Positions 1 to 9,903 of a stretch of DNA of 46,110 nucleotides are shown piece by piece. Under the pieces are notes generated by a model. It searched no databases and was not told the origin of the DNA. It saw only the letters and a list, made by a program, of their open reading frames with translations. Each line of letters starts with the position of its first letter. Position 1 is the stretch's first letter. A program made the position numbers and the translations under genes. The stretch is from Actinomycetota bacterium (GTDB taxonomy: Bacteria; Actinomycetota; CADDZG01; WHSQ01): contig JAUJPD010000007.1 in assembly GCA_030447315.1 (NCBI GenBank), forward strand, positions 82,895 to 129,004. The letters are read 5' to 3'.

Positions 1-474
1 GAGATCCACCTCGAGACGAGGTTCGCCACTCATGTCGTCGGCCGCATCCACCGCCTCAGCCACCACCTCCACCGTCGGATTCTTGCGTCGTAGCCGTCCG
101 CGGCGCCCGCTGGCGATGAGGACGTACTGGAGCGGAGACGTCGTTATCAAAGAGCGTGCCTCCGCGTCCACACGGGTGGAGCAGCCCACGACGCGTTCCA
201 CTGCGGCTTTAACCGCTCCCGCCACCACAGCTTCCAGGACGGGGGGTCGAAGCTGCTCGCCCACCACGACGATCGTGCGGACGTTCATACAGGCGCGCTC
301 GATCAGGTCGGCGTCCGTGGCATCACCACGAGCTACGTGAACGCCGAGAGACTTCCATCGGTCCGCGTGGTGCTCCTCGCTGGGCAACACACGCACCTCA
401 TCGCCTTGAGCGAGCAAGCGCCGGGCGATCGCTTCATCGATCTCGGGGTCTCCGGCCACAATCAAGACGCTCAC
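1..474 (-). CDS. Rossmann-fold NAD-binding protein (TrkA-N/NmrA-like), truncated by window edge
   Basis: The minus strand is open from position 474 to the window edge (158 codons, C-terminus missing). The protein begins VSVLIVAGDPEID, a beta strand followed by a loop in the place of a dinucleotide-binding GxGxxG turn. Alternating strands and helices follow, including VARGDATD and TIVVVGE, the usual Rossmann order of TrkA-N or NmrA-type proteins. The GTG start (474-472) overlaps the TGA stop of the upstream lipid kinase gene in a GTGA overlap, which implies translational coupling. Codon use matches the neighbours. The fold assignment rests on pattern only and the substrate is unknown; a regulator or an SDR-like enzyme are both possible. 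Confidence 0.7.
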   Translation of the reverse strand, partial: MSVLIVAGDPEIDEAIARRLLAQGDEVRVLPSEEHHADRWKSLGVHVARGDATDADLIERACMNVRTIVVVGEQLRPPVLEAVVAGAVKAAVERVVGCSTRVDAEARSLITTSPLQYVLIASGRRGRLRRKNPTVEVVAEAVDAADDMSGEPRLEVDL

Positions 475-1388
475 GCCTGCACCTTCAAGATGTCGGGAAC
501 CAGTCGGAACCGGACCGAGCGACCCGGGGTCAACGGCTCGCCGTCGACGTGACGGGCGAAAGCCCTGTCGCCGGTGAGGGTGAACTCCGTGAGGTTGCTG
601 GCGTACACGACCCCTTCGTGATGAGTGAGGTCTCGCGACACCGCGGCCCGCCACGCGTAGACCGGGAACGCCTCGATGCGCATCGTGCGTAGCGCGAAGA
701 TGTCTATCCCTGCATCGAGTCTCACCTCGGGCGCGATGTTGATCGGCCGGTTGAGCAGGTAAGCGTAAGGACCCGCATTGGAAGCGATGGCCATCGCTAC
801 CCGATGTGTTCCGAACGGACCTTGCAACGTCATGAAGGGTTTGCGGTGGCGATAGGAGCCGGCGAGGACCCTGAAAGCACTCCAGTAGAAGAAAAGCTCG
901 CCGTAGCGCCGCTTGTTGGGGACGTAGCGCTCCACCCGCTCGGCCGCTTCTGCGTCGAATCCACACCCTGCCGAGAACGTGAAATACCGGTCGTCCATCT
1001 GGCCCAGCGGCACCCGGCGCGGTTCCCGTTCCAGCGTTCCCGCCAATCGTTCGATGGCCGCGAACGGATCCAGCGGCAGCCCCAATGCTCGAGCGAAGAC
1101 ATTCATCGTCCCTCCCGGAACGATGCCGAGTGTCGAGTCGGTGCCCGCGACGCCATTGGCCACCTCGTTGACGTGGCCGTCCCCGCCGAACGCGATCACC
1201 AGGCGGGCTCCGCCCTCGGCGGCGTTCTGAGCCACCGCGATGCCGGTGTCGCGCGCGGTCGTGACGAAGACATCGAGATCGAAGCGCGCCCGCAGCGCGT
1301 CGACGACTTCACCTCGTACCGAGTCCGAGAGACGCCCGGCAGTGGGATTCACGATCAGCACGGCCGGGGGCCTGCTCGGAGCTATCAT
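471..1388 (-). CDS. diacylglycerol/lipid kinase family protein (YegS/DgkB-like)
   Basis: A 305-residue cytoplasmic or peripheral enzyme of the DAGK catalytic family, which uses ATP to phosphorylate diacylglycerol or related lipids. Visible motifs are NPTAG (14-18), the nucleotide-binding GGDGHVNEV (68-76) and GIVPGGTMNVFAR (88-100), in the family's order and at its usual length of about 300. The usual Thr of GGDGT is His72 here, a variation worth noting but not clearly disabling. The C-terminal beta-sandwich half includes HVDGEPL. It is transcribed away from the metallo-hydrolase at 1427 across a 38-base gap and is translationally coupled to the Rossmann gene downstream. Lipid substrate is unknown. 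Confidence 0.88.
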   Translation of the reverse strand: MIAPSRPPAVLIVNPTAGRLSDSVRGEVVDALRARFDLDVFVTTARDTGIAVAQNAAEGGARLVIAFGGDGHVNEVANGVAGTDSTLGIVPGGTMNVFARALGLPLDPFAAIERLAGTLEREPRRVPLGQMDDRYFTFSAGCGFDAEAAERVERYVPNKRRYGELFFYWSAFRVLAGSYRHRKPFMTLQGPFGTHRVAMAIASNAGPYAYLLNRPINIAPEVRLDAGIDIFALRTMRIEAFPVYAWRAAVSRDLTHHEGVVYASNLTEFTLTGDRAFARHVDGEPLTPGRSVRFRLVPDILKVQA

Positions 1389-1426
1389 CCCGACACGCTA
1401 TCCGCCCCCCATCCTCCAGGAGAGAC

Positions 1427-2332
1427 GTGAGCGAGCCTCAGATCATCGACACCAAGATGCACGGTCTCGACGGGATCACCGGAGCATTCTTGTTCAAGGG
1501 CGAGCGAACGGCGCTGGTGGAAACAGGTCCCAAGTCGAGCGTGAACAACGTCATGGCCGGCTTGGAGAGCGCCGCCGTCGATCGTCTCGATCTGTTGATC
1601 GTGACCCACATCCACCTCGACCACGCCGGTGCCGCCGGGACGCTGGCGCGAAAGTTCCCCGAAGCTACCGTGGTCGTCCATCCGGTGGGCGCGCCGCACC
1701 TGATCGATCCCGCGAAGTTATGGGCGAGCGCGACCCGGATCTACGGCGACGACATGGAGCGCTTCTGGGGGGGCATCGACCCCATCCCACCCGATCGCAT
1801 AAGAACGATCGCGGACGGAGAAGCCATCGATCTAGGGAGCCGGACCCTGACGGCGATCGAGACCCCTGGTCACGCCGGTCATCACCACGCGTACCTCGAC
1901 AGCGAAACCGGCATCGTCTTGGTGGGTGACGCGCTCGGGGTCAGCCCTCGAGGCATCGCGGCGTTCCGCCCCGCGACCCCGCCGCCCGAATTCAACCTGG
2001 AGACGTGCCTTGCCTCCATCGAAAAGATCCGGCGCCTCGGCGCCGCGGCCATCTGGATGACCCACTTCGGCCCCGCCTGCGTCTCGGTCGACGATGCCTG
2101 CACTCAAGCGAAGGAAGCACTCCAGGAATGGGCTCGGTGGGTAGAAAGCGCGCGGACCTCGTCGCGCGACCTCGACGAGGTGACGGATGCCGTGCGAGCG
2201 GCCGCCCGAGAGGCATCTGAGGGCAAGCTCACAGCACAGGATGCCGACAGGATGGAGATGACCACGTCGTACCGCATGAACGTGTCGGGCTACATGCGCT
2301 ACTTCGACAAGAGAGAAAAGGCCGCTAGCTAG
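1427..2332 (+). CDS. MBL-fold metallo-hydrolase
   Basis: A 301-residue metallo-beta-lactamase-fold hydrolase. The metal-binding signature THIHLDH lies at residues 60-66. It is followed by His149 in PGHAGHHH, Asp168 in VGDAL and His213 in MTHFGP, which are the expected further ligands of a dinuclear zinc or iron site. The GTG start at 1427 is favoured by the purine-rich CAGGAGAG at 1417-1424. There is no signal peptide, so it is cytoplasmic. It resembles the generic glyoxalase-II-like group of the fold, and the substrate cannot be named. Its stop overlaps the end of the convergent TPR gene by eight bases. Confidence 0.9.
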   Translation: MSEPQIIDTKMHGLDGITGAFLFKGERTALVETGPKSSVNNVMAGLESAAVDRLDLLIVTHIHLDHAGAAGTLARKFPEATVVVHPVGAPHLIDPAKLWASATRIYGDDMERFWGGIDPIPPDRIRTIADGEAIDLGSRTLTAIETPGHAGHHHAYLDSETGIVLVGDALGVSPRGIAAFRPATPPPEFNLETCLASIEKIRRLGAAAIWMTHFGPACVSVDDACTQAKEALQEWARWVESARTSSRDLDEVTDAVRAAAREASEGKLTAQDADRMEMTTSYRMNVSGYMRYFDKREKAAS

Positions 2333-3098
2333 GGCGAGAACGCAGGCGTGCGGCGCGGGCGCCGGCGTCGGTTGCCTCCGGATCCGCCGAGTCGACCGCT
2401 TCGAACCACTCGCGCGCCTGCGTGAATCGGCCTTTGCGCTCGAGCAGGTCGCCGAGGACATACCAGGCTCGAACGTGATGGCGATCGGCGCCCGGCGGCT
2501 TCAGATCGAGTGACTGTAGTCGCGCTATGCCCTCGTCGATCCGGCCCTGATCGGCCAGTGCTCCCGCGGCAACGATCGCCCCCTCGTAGAAGGCCGCAGG
2601 TTCGACGTCACCCGCAATCATCTGGTCGCAAAGCTCGACGGCCTTGTCGGGTTTACCCAGAGCGCGGTAACAATCCGCGATCACCGGATTCTGCTCGTCC
2701 GAGCCGGACATCCGGCGAAAAGCGGCGAGCTCGCGTGCCGCCTCCTGCCATCTACCCGCTTGGTAGTAGACGAGGCCGAGGAACTCGCGAGCCGGTATCG
2801 AGCGCAACGCGATGTGCTTTGACTGCTCGCCCAAACGGATGGCTTCGTCGATGTCACCGGCGGCGAAAGCCGCTACCGCGTCGGCGAAAACCTTCACGAG
2901 GATGTCTCCCTTGCCGGGGCGCGCGGTGGCGCGCAGCTCCGCGGTCAGTTTGTCGTCGAGGTGGACCGGATCGTGGCGCGTGCTCCCGCCGGACAGAGGC
3001 TCGGGGGGGCGGGGCCGCGGCATCGAACGATGGGGGCCCCTTCGTTGCACCAAAGGCTTGCCGCGCCGCGACGGCGTGCCGTCACCTCGTGGTGCCAT
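2325..3098 (-). CDS. tetratricopeptide-repeat protein
   Basis: A predicted 257-residue soluble protein. After an Arg/Pro-rich, low-complexity first 45 residues comes TARPGKGD, then helical pairs typical of TPRs: FAAGDIDEAIRLGEQ, YYQAGRWQEAARELAAF, YRALGKPDKAVELCDQ, ADQGRIDEGIARLQSL and LERKGRFTQAREWFEAV. These repeats normally form protein-binding scaffolds and no catalytic motif is visible. The start is uncertain: the ATG at 3098 lacks a clear ribosome-binding site and a Met at about 3023 is also possible, since the Arg/Pro-rich leader looks non-globular. The gene converges on the metallo-hydrolase and their ends overlap. Confidence 0.85.
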   Translation of the reverse strand: MAPRGDGTPSRRGKPLVQRRGPHRSMPRPRPPEPLSGGSTRHDPVHLDDKLTAELRATARPGKGDILVKVFADAVAAFAAGDIDEAIRLGEQSKHIALRSIPAREFLGLVYYQAGRWQEAARELAAFRRMSGSDEQNPVIADCYRALGKPDKAVELCDQMIAGDVEPAAFYEGAIVAAGALADQGRIDEGIARLQSLDLKPPGADRHHVRAWYVLGDLLERKGRFTQAREWFEAVDSADPEATDAGARAARLRSRPS

Positions 3099-3114
3099 CG
3101 AACCGCGGGCGGAG

Positions 3115-3501
3115 CTAGTACCGAGCCACGTGGATCACGCCGCACATCCCCCGGCATTGCTCTCCCGGACGTTTGGTGGAGTGCAGCCGGCAGCGATACC
3201 TGTAGGTACCCGTTCGACGGAAGGTCTTGGCGGTCTGGTCGCCTGCTTGCAAGGTCACGCTCTTGTTCCAGTTCGAGCCATAGGCCGTCAAGTCGTGGGT
3301 GTCACCGAGAGCCGCCGGGTTCTTCCAAACAACCCGGCTTCCGGGGCGGATGTGGTTGTAGCTCTCGGCCCAGGTGTCGTTCGAGGTCGCTCGAACCACG
3401 GTATGACTGGCGACGGCGCTCGCGGGGAGGCCGAGGAGAGCGACCGCGGCGGTGGCTACTACCGTTCTCCGGAACCTGCTTGTCCTCATCACGTGAATCA
3501 T
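3115..3501 (-). CDS. secreted cupredoxin (plastocyanin-like type-1 copper protein)
   Basis: A 128-residue exported small blue copper protein. An N-terminal Arg-rich region and hydrophobic stretch ending near ASAVAS form a signal peptide. Putative copper ligands are His69 (GDTHDL), Cys104 and His107 (YRCRLH), and Met119 (GMCGV), in the normal cupredoxin order. Cys116 and Cys120 near the Met could form a disulfide. It probably carries electrons or binds copper outside the membrane. ATG 3501 gives the full reading frame, but ATG 3489 (MRTSRF) would also leave an intact signal peptide. It is divergent from the Calx-beta gene. A clear paralogue lies at 4709-5113. Confidence 0.85.
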   Translation of the reverse strand: MIHVMRTSRFRRTVVATAAVALLGLPASAVASHTVVRATSNDTWAESYNHIRPGSRVVWKNPAALGDTHDLTAYGSNWNKSVTLQAGDQTAKTFRRTGTYRYRCRLHSTKRPGEQCRGMCGVIHVARY

Positions 3502-3554
3502 AGGACTACCATCGGCATCTCTTGAACGTCATGTCTGCACGAGAGGATCGATCT

Positions 3555-4712
3555 GTGACGCGACGACGACTGGTATGCACGCTCGCAGCAGCCTGTCTCA
3601 CGTTGCCCACGTTCTCGGCAGCGGCAGCTCCGGCGAGCCACGACATCATCTACGTCACTGGGTCCGACTTCTTCGTCGTCGAGAGCTCCGGAGCCGGAGC
3701 CGTCGAATTGAAGCGCTGTTGTCACGGCGAGGCCGAGGTGACCGTGAACGCCGCCACCGTTTCGGGAACCGCTACCCCTGGGGACGACTACACCTCGACG
3801 AGCAGGACGGTCAGGTTCACCACTCCCGTCGAGGATGCAGACCTCGAGGTGCCGCTCGTCGACGACACCAGCGAGGAGAGCCTGGAGACGATCGAGGTCG
3901 AGTTGAGCGAGCCCAGCGGCAACACCACCTTGGGTCCCAACCGGGGCACCATCAGGATCATCGACAACGACGGTCCGGCCCGCTTCTCGTTCGCCCACGC
4001 CTCGGTATCGATCTTCGAGAACTACGGTGTGATGGAGTTCGTGGTGGTGAGGTCGGGCGATCCGAGACCTGTCACCTCGGTCTCCTATGCCACCGCCGAC
4101 GGCGAAGCTACCGCGGGTGAGGACTACGAGGCGGCCTCGGGGACCCTGGCGTTCGACACCGGCCAGCGCATCAAGCGCTTCGTGGTGAGGATGACCAATG
4201 ACCGGCTCGAAGAGGGGGCGGAAGGATTCAGCGTCGCCCTGTCCGAACCGGTGGGCGCCAGCTTGGAGGAGACCTCCACCTCACGCGGCGTTATCGAGGA
4301 CGATGAAACCCCCACGTCCGATACCTCACCCCCGGTGAGCTACTTCCACCAGCCACTCCACGGCAAGAGCTACTCCCCGCGCGCTATGAGAGACATCCTC
4401 GCCTTCGCCGACGATGGGGGCAGCGGCGTCAAGCAGGTGCAGGTCGCGCTCATGAAGAAACTGTCCAATGGGTCCTGCCGCTGGTTCTCCAAGAGGCAGA
4501 AGACGTTCGCCGCCCGGCCCTGCGCCGACAAGCTATGGATGAACTTCCCCACCGATCAGACCGTTATCTACACGCTACCCAAGAAGCTGAGGCCGAGCCG
4601 TGGCACCAACATCCACTACTACAAGGCGTGGGTCCGAGGGATCGACGTCATCGGCAACAGAGAGACCACCTTCGACCGCAATCGCAACCTGAGCCGGTTC
4701 GAGATCCGCTAG
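3555..4712 (+). CDS. secreted Calx-beta domain protein
   Basis: An exported protein of 385 residues. The chosen GTG at 3555 (VTRRRLVCTL) has GAGAGG seven bases upstream and begins directly with a signal peptide ending about FSAAAA; an in-frame TTG at 3522 has no such support. Two tandem Calx-beta repeats follow. Each has the family pattern SGTATPGDDY or DGEATAGEDY, then an Asp/Glu-rich strand such as ESLETIEVELSEPSG or EGAEGFSVALSEPVG, and each ends in a DND or EDDE calcium-site motif. The last 130 residues form a separate beta-rich region with Cys residues (SCRWF, RPCAD). The role is probably calcium-dependent adhesion or matrix; the partner is unknown. Its stop shares a CTAG with the convergent gene. 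Confidence 0.82.
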   Translation: MTRRRLVCTLAAACLTLPTFSAAAAPASHDIIYVTGSDFFVVESSGAGAVELKRCCHGEAEVTVNAATVSGTATPGDDYTSTSRTVRFTTPVEDADLEVPLVDDTSEESLETIEVELSEPSGNTTLGPNRGTIRIIDNDGPARFSFAHASVSIFENYGVMEFVVVRSGDPRPVTSVSYATADGEATAGEDYEAASGTLAFDTGQRIKRFVVRMTNDRLEEGAEGFSVALSEPVGASLEETSTSRGVIEDDETPTSDTSPPVSYFHQPLHGKSYSPRAMRDILAFADDGGSGVKQVQVALMKKLSNGSCRWFSKRQKTFAARPCADKLWMNFPTDQTVIYTLPKKLRPSRGTNIHYYKAWVRGIDVIGNRETTFDRNRNLSRFEIR

Positions 4713-5113
4713 GCAGCTGCCGGCAAGAGCGCGCCGGTGGGCCAGCCGGCTCGAACCACCTTCACGACCCCGCACATCCCATCGCACACGCCGTCCATGA
4801 GCGTTGAGGGGAACTCGCACCGGTACTTGAAGGGGCCGACCTCTCGGAATCGCCGCGTCGCCTGCGCCTTCGGGCCGAGGAGCTCCCTGTATCTCCAGCC
4901 CCCATAGCTCTTGACCGAGTGATCCTCGAAGGTGCTTGGATTCGTCCACACCACTGTGCTGCCTTTCGTGATCTCCAGCCGCGCAGGCCCCCAGCTCGAT
5001 GGCCGCGCCGTGACCTTCTTCGTGGCGGCGATCGAGGCCGCGGGGACGAGGAGGATCGCGGCAACCACGAACAGGGAGGCCGCGGAGCGCACGAGTCGTT
5101 TCACGAAGGGCAT
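4709..5113 (-). CDS. secreted cupredoxin paralogue with altered copper site
   Basis: A 134-residue exported protein similar to the cupredoxin at 3115-3501. It has a signal peptide, then SSWGPARLEI, WTNPSTFEDH and a C-terminal GMCGV motif. His65, Cys99 and Met113 occupy ligand positions, but the second His (C-x-x-H in the paralogue) is Pro102 here (YRCEFPS), so a normal type-1 site looks incomplete. The ATG at 5113 starts immediately at the signal peptide. An upstream in-frame start at 5164 would sit just after the rRNA terminator and add a non-signal-like leader. The gene lies directly downstream of the 5S terminator, on the same strand. Confidence 0.82.
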   Translation of the reverse strand: MPFVKRLVRSAASLFVVAAILLVPAASIAATKKVTARPSSWGPARLEITKGSTVVWTNPSTFEDHSVKSYGGWRYRELLGPKAQATRRFREVGPFKYRCEFPSTLMDGVCDGMCGVVKVVRAGWPTGALLPAAA

Positions 5114-5169
5114 CCTAAAGAGGATCGTCGGGCAACAACAGGATACTTGAGCAAGAAAGTGCAATGAAA

Positions 5170-5196
5170 AAGGGAGCCGCTATCAGCGGCTCCCTT
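5170..5196 (-). terminator. Rho-independent terminator of the 23S-5S unit
   Basis: On the minus strand, AAGGGAGCCGCT pairs perfectly with AGCGGCTCCCTT around a three-base loop (12-bp stem). It is followed by a run of T (TTTTCATTG, continuing to about 5162). It begins within eight bases of the 5S 3' end, the expected position for an rRNA operon terminator. Confidence 0.92.
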
Positions 5197-5203
5197 GGAA
5201 GAA

Positions 5204-5320
5204 TCCCGGCGGCGTCCTACTCTCCCACCCAGTCTCCCGGGCAGTACCATCGGCGCTGAAGGGCTTAACTTCTGGGTTCGGAATGGGACCAGGTGTGACC
5301 CCTTCGCTAAAGCCACCGGA
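5204..5320 (-). rRNA. rrf: 5S ribosomal RNA
   Basis: A minus-strand segment of about 117 nt. The ends CCGGTGGC and GCCGCCGG pair as helix I. The conserved internal motifs are present: CACACCTG, TCCCATTCCGAACCCAGAAG, GTTAAGC, CGCCGATGGTACTG and GGGAGAGTAGG. It lies about 90 nt downstream of the 23S 3' end and just before a strong terminator. Ends may be off by one or two bases. Confidence 0.95.
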
Positions 5321-5387
5321 AACCTGTATTCAGTTTTCAATCCCCGCCTTGACCGCTATGCCAGCGGTAGCGAGTGAACCCTGGACT

Positions 5388-5407
5388 CTCCAGAGCGAGC
5401 GCGAGCA
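5388..5407 (-). other. 3' half of the 23S precursor processing stem
   Basis: On the minus strand this reads TGCTCGCGCTCGCTCTGGAG. It is complementary to 9821-9840 on the far side of the gene: 13 bp GCGAGCGCGAGCA/TGCTCGCGCTCGC, then a 2x2 internal loop, then CTCCA/TGGAG. This is the long flanking helix normally cut by RNase III to release pre-23S. A separate small hairpin (ACCGCT/AGCGGT, 5352-5368) lies between this stem and the 5S gene. Confidence 0.8.
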
Positions 5408-5690
5408 AAACCAAGTCCTCGGCCTATTAGTACCGGTCGCCTGAACACATTGCTGTGCTTACAGCTCCGGCCTATCAACCTTGTCGTCTAGCAAGGGGGC
5501 CTTACCCGGTTAACCCGGTGAGAGATCTCATCTTGAGGTCGGCTTCGCACTTAGATGCTTTCAGCGCTTATCCGGTCCGCACGTAGCTAAACAGCGTGCC
5601 CTTGGCAGAACAACTGTCACACTAGAGGTGCGTCCGTCCCGGTCCTCTCGTACTAGGGACAGCTCCTCTCAAATCTCTTACGCCCGCGGA

Positions 5691-5721
<31 letters not shown>

Positions 5722-5722
5722 A

Positions 5723-5774
<52 letters not shown>

Positions 5775-5807
5775 GCTCCAGCCCCAGGATGCGACGAGCC
5801 GACATCG

Positions 5808-6121
5808 CACGTGTGTCCACTGTTTCCAGTGGCGCAGACTATGTCTTCACCCTGCCCGATCAAAGGCGAGGGGTCGGCGTGTTACAGCGTCCATAGATTC
5901 GACTCTCGAGGAGTCGGTGAACGCTGTCTGAAGGTCGGAATGACCGATCAAGTCGTTACGGGGTCACGCACTGGCCGTTGCTGTTGATCGTGCCGTCTGT
6001 GCGGACTTCCCACGGCATTGCCTTTCTGCATGTTCCTGGTGTTGCTTGGCCATGCAGTGAAGGTTTCGCCGTTATAAGCCGATGCTTTGAACAACGTTTC
6101 CGCTGCTCACACCCCAAATTG
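5808..6121 (-). mobile_element. group I intron in 23S rRNA after U2500 (E. coli numbering), 314 nt, no ORF
   Basis: The 23S sequence breaks after GGCACCT (U2500 equivalent) and resumes with CGATGTCGG. The intron obeys group I rules: the 5' exon ends in U and the intron ends in G (ACACACGTG). The exon CACCU pairs with an internal guide GGGUG near 6110-6114, with U.G at the splice site. Core blocks are GACCCCGTAACGACT (P7 5' side), ATAGTC (P7 3' side) and a terminal hairpin CCACTGGAAACAGTGG. The same blocks occur in the U1951 intron, so the two are relatives. The site lies in the peptidyl-transferase centre, so splicing must be efficient. The precise subgroup, probably IA, is inferred. Confidence 0.93.
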
Positions 6122-6668
6122 AGGTGCCAAACCGTTCCGTCGATATGGACTCTTGGGAACGATCAGCCTGTTATCCCTAGGGTACCTTTTAGCCGATGAG
6201 CGACGGCCCTACCACGAGGAGCCGCCGGATCACTATCTCCTACTTTCGTACCTGCTCGACTTGTCAGTCTCGCAGTCAAGCTCCCTTGTGCGATTGCACT
6301 CAACTCCTGATGGCCGACCAGGATGAGGGAACCTTGAACACCTCCGTTACAATTTAGGAGGTCACCGCCCCAGTGAAACTACCCACCTGAAACTGTCCCC
6401 GATCCGGATAACGGACCCGGGTTAGAAGCTCAAGACAATCAGGGCGGTATTTCAAGGGTGGCTCCACCCCGACCGGAGTCGGGGCTTCAAAGCCTCCCGC
6501 CTATCCTACGCAAACTGTCCCAAACTCCAATATCAAGCTGTAGTAAAGGTCCTAGGGTCTTTCCGTCCTTCCGCGGGTAACGAGCATCTTTACTCGTATT
6601 GCAATTTCGCCGAGTCTCTGGTTGAGACAGTGCCCAAGTCGTTACGCCATTCGTGCAGGTCGGAACTT

Positions 6669-7403
<735 letters not shown>

Positions 7404-7413
7404 GGTTATAGTT

Positions 7414-7735
7414 CTGCACCGTCTTCCCCATATCGCGATGGGGCATGGACCATCTCTTCATCCCTCTACTTCGAAGAGGGAGCTCAGCGTATGGTTCCTC
7501 TGAGGATTCTTCCTACCTGGATCAGCTTTGCAGACAGTGAACGAAGTCTGACTGCAACCAAGTAGAAAGTCTTTCCTGCTGATTGTCCGCACCGGACGGA
7601 TTTTCACTGCTCATGTCATCAACCTATTGACTAGGTATGACAAGAATGAGTACCGCCGGATACTCGGGGTTTCCAGCATTTAGCCGAGTTGTTATCTAGG
7701 TGGTTACCCACCTAGGGCGGCAACTGATACTACTT
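7414..7735 (-). mobile_element. group I intron in 23S rRNA helix 69 after U1911, 322 nt, no ORF
   Basis: The 5' exon ends GGCGGCGGT at 7736 and the 3' exon resumes AACTATAACC at 7413. The intron ends in G. Guide GCCGCC pairs with exon GGCGGU (six pairs including U.G). The whole core folds by hand. P2 is 7696-7715 (CTAGGTGG/CCACCTAG, GNRA-like loop). P3 is 7683-7688 with 7483-7488. P4 is 7674-7678 with 7577-7581. P7 is 7491-7498 with 7447-7453 (one bulged A). P8 is CCCTCT/AGAGGG and P9 is CCCCAT/ATGGGG. The strand order P3-P4-P7-P3'-P8-P7' is diagnostic of group I. The sequence differs from the other two introns, so it was acquired separately; an IB-like type is my inference. Confidence 0.95.
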
Positions 7736-8631
7736 ACCGCCGCCGTTTACCGGGGCTTAGGTTCAGAGCTTCACGGGACCGAAGTCCAGTTAACCTTCCC
7801 TTAACCTTCCGGCACCGGGCAGGCGTCAGAGCGTATACGGCGACTTACGTCTTAGCACGCTCCTGTGTTTTTAGTAAACAGTCGCTTGGGCCTGGTTTTT
7901 GCAACTCCTAGCAGCTTCGGGAGCAAGTCCCTACACCACCAAAAGCGCCGCTTATCCCGAAGTTACGCGGCCAATTTGCCGAGTTCCTTAACCAGAGTTC
8001 TCTCGATCTCCTCGGTATGCTCTACCCGTCCACCTGAGTCGGTTTGGGGTACGGGCACCACACGAACTCACTAGAGGCTTTTCTCGGGAGCATGGGCTCA
8101 TCAGCTTCCCCTCAATCGGGTCGGCATCGCGCCTCAGGATTAATGACCCCGGATTTGCCTAAGGGATCTCCCTACCTGCTTACCCCACGTCAACCAACGC
8201 GGGTCTGACTACCCTCCTCCGTCACCCCTTCGTTCCTAGAACACCTGGGTCGGTAGCCCCCGAAGGGGTTCCCTTAGCAAAGTGATTCGGAGTGGGCGTG
8301 GGTGGTGGTACTGGAATATCAACCAGTTGTCCATCGCCTACGCCTCTCACCCTCGGCTTAGGTCCCGACTTACCCTGGGCGGATTAGCTTCCCAGGAACC
8401 CTTGGACATACGGAGTGGAAGTTTCTCGCTTCCATTTCGCTACTCATGCCGGCATTCGCACTTGTAACCACTCCAGCATTCCTTACAGAACACCTTCGCA
8501 GTTGTTACAACGCTCCCCTACCGATCGAACACTCCGAAGAGTGAACGATCCCGCAGTTTCGGTACTTCGCTTAGCCCCGCTAAATTGTCGGCGCCGAATC
8601 ACTCGACCAGTGAGCTGTTACGCACTCTTTC

Positions 8632-8668
<37 letters not shown>

Positions 8669-9192
8669 ATGCAACTCCACATCCTTTCCCACTTAGCGAA
8701 GATTTAGGGACCTTAGCTGATCTGGGCTGTTTCCTCTCGACTACGGAGCTTATCCCCCGCAGTCTCACTGCCACGTTCTGGAGTACTTTGGCATTCGGAG
8801 TTTGGCTGAATTCGGTAACCTTGTTGGGCCCCTAGTCCATCCAGTGCTCTACCACCGATACTGAACACGTGACGCTGCACCTAAATGCATTTCGGGGAGA
8901 ACCAGCTATCACCGGGTTTGATTGGCCTTTCACCCCTATCCACAGGTCATCCCCCAGGTTTTCAACCCTGGTGGGTTCGGCCCTCCACGAAGTCTTACCT
9001 TCGCTTCAGCCTGCCCATGGATAGATCACCCGGCTTCGGGTCTACGACATGCGACTACGGGCGCCCTATTAAGACTCGCTTTCGCTACGGCTACGGATCT
9101 CTCTTTAACCTCGCCACACATCGGTAACTCGCCGGCTCATTCTTCAAAAGGCACGCCATCACGGCTGCAGTCCCCGAAGGAACTACAACGAC

Positions 9193-9225
<33 letters not shown>

Positions 9226-9820
9226 ACTATTTCACTCCTCCCGGGGTACTTTTCACCTTTCCCTCACGGTAACGGTTCACTATCGGTCGCTAGGAAGTAG
9301 TTAGCCTTACGAGGTGGGCCTCGCAGATTCACACGGAATTCCTCGGGCTCCGTGTTACTTGGGAACAACATCGGGAGGTCAGTCGGCTTTCGCCTACAGG
9401 GCTATTACCTTCTGTGGCTTAACTTTCCAGAAACTTCGGCTAACCGCTGACTTTGTAACTCCTGAACCGTCTGGTGCCGGTTCAGATGTGTCCCACAACA
9501 CCCTGTGGCAACGCCACCAGGCTTTAACACCACAGAGGTTTGGGCTGATCCCGTTTCGCTCGCCGCTACTAAGGGACTCTCGAATTTGATTTCTCTTCCT
9601 CGGGTTACTTAGATGTTTCAATTCACCCGGTTCCCTCCACAGGCCCTATTTTGTTCAGACCTGGGTACCAGCGCATGACCACTGGTGGGTTTCCCCATTC
9701 GGACACCCCCGGATCAATGGATGTTTGGCTCCTTCCCGGGGATTTTCGCAGCCTACCGCGTCCTTCGTCGGCTCCTAGCGCCTAGGCATCCACCGTACGC
9801 CCTTATTAACTTGGCATAGA

Positions 9821-9840
9821 TGCTCGCGCTCGCTATGGAG
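9821..9840 (-). other. 5' half of the 23S precursor processing stem
   Basis: On the minus strand this reads CTCCATAGCGAGCGCGAGCA and pairs with 5388-5407, bringing the two ends of pre-23S together. Its position a few bases upstream of the mature 5' end fits an RNase III processing helix. The two halves enclose only the 23S gene and its introns. Confidence 0.8.
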
Positions 9841-9903
9841 TTTCCAAGGTTCTGAGAAGTGGTTGGTGCTTGACGCAAGAAGTCTGAACAACGTTTCCGG
9901 GGC

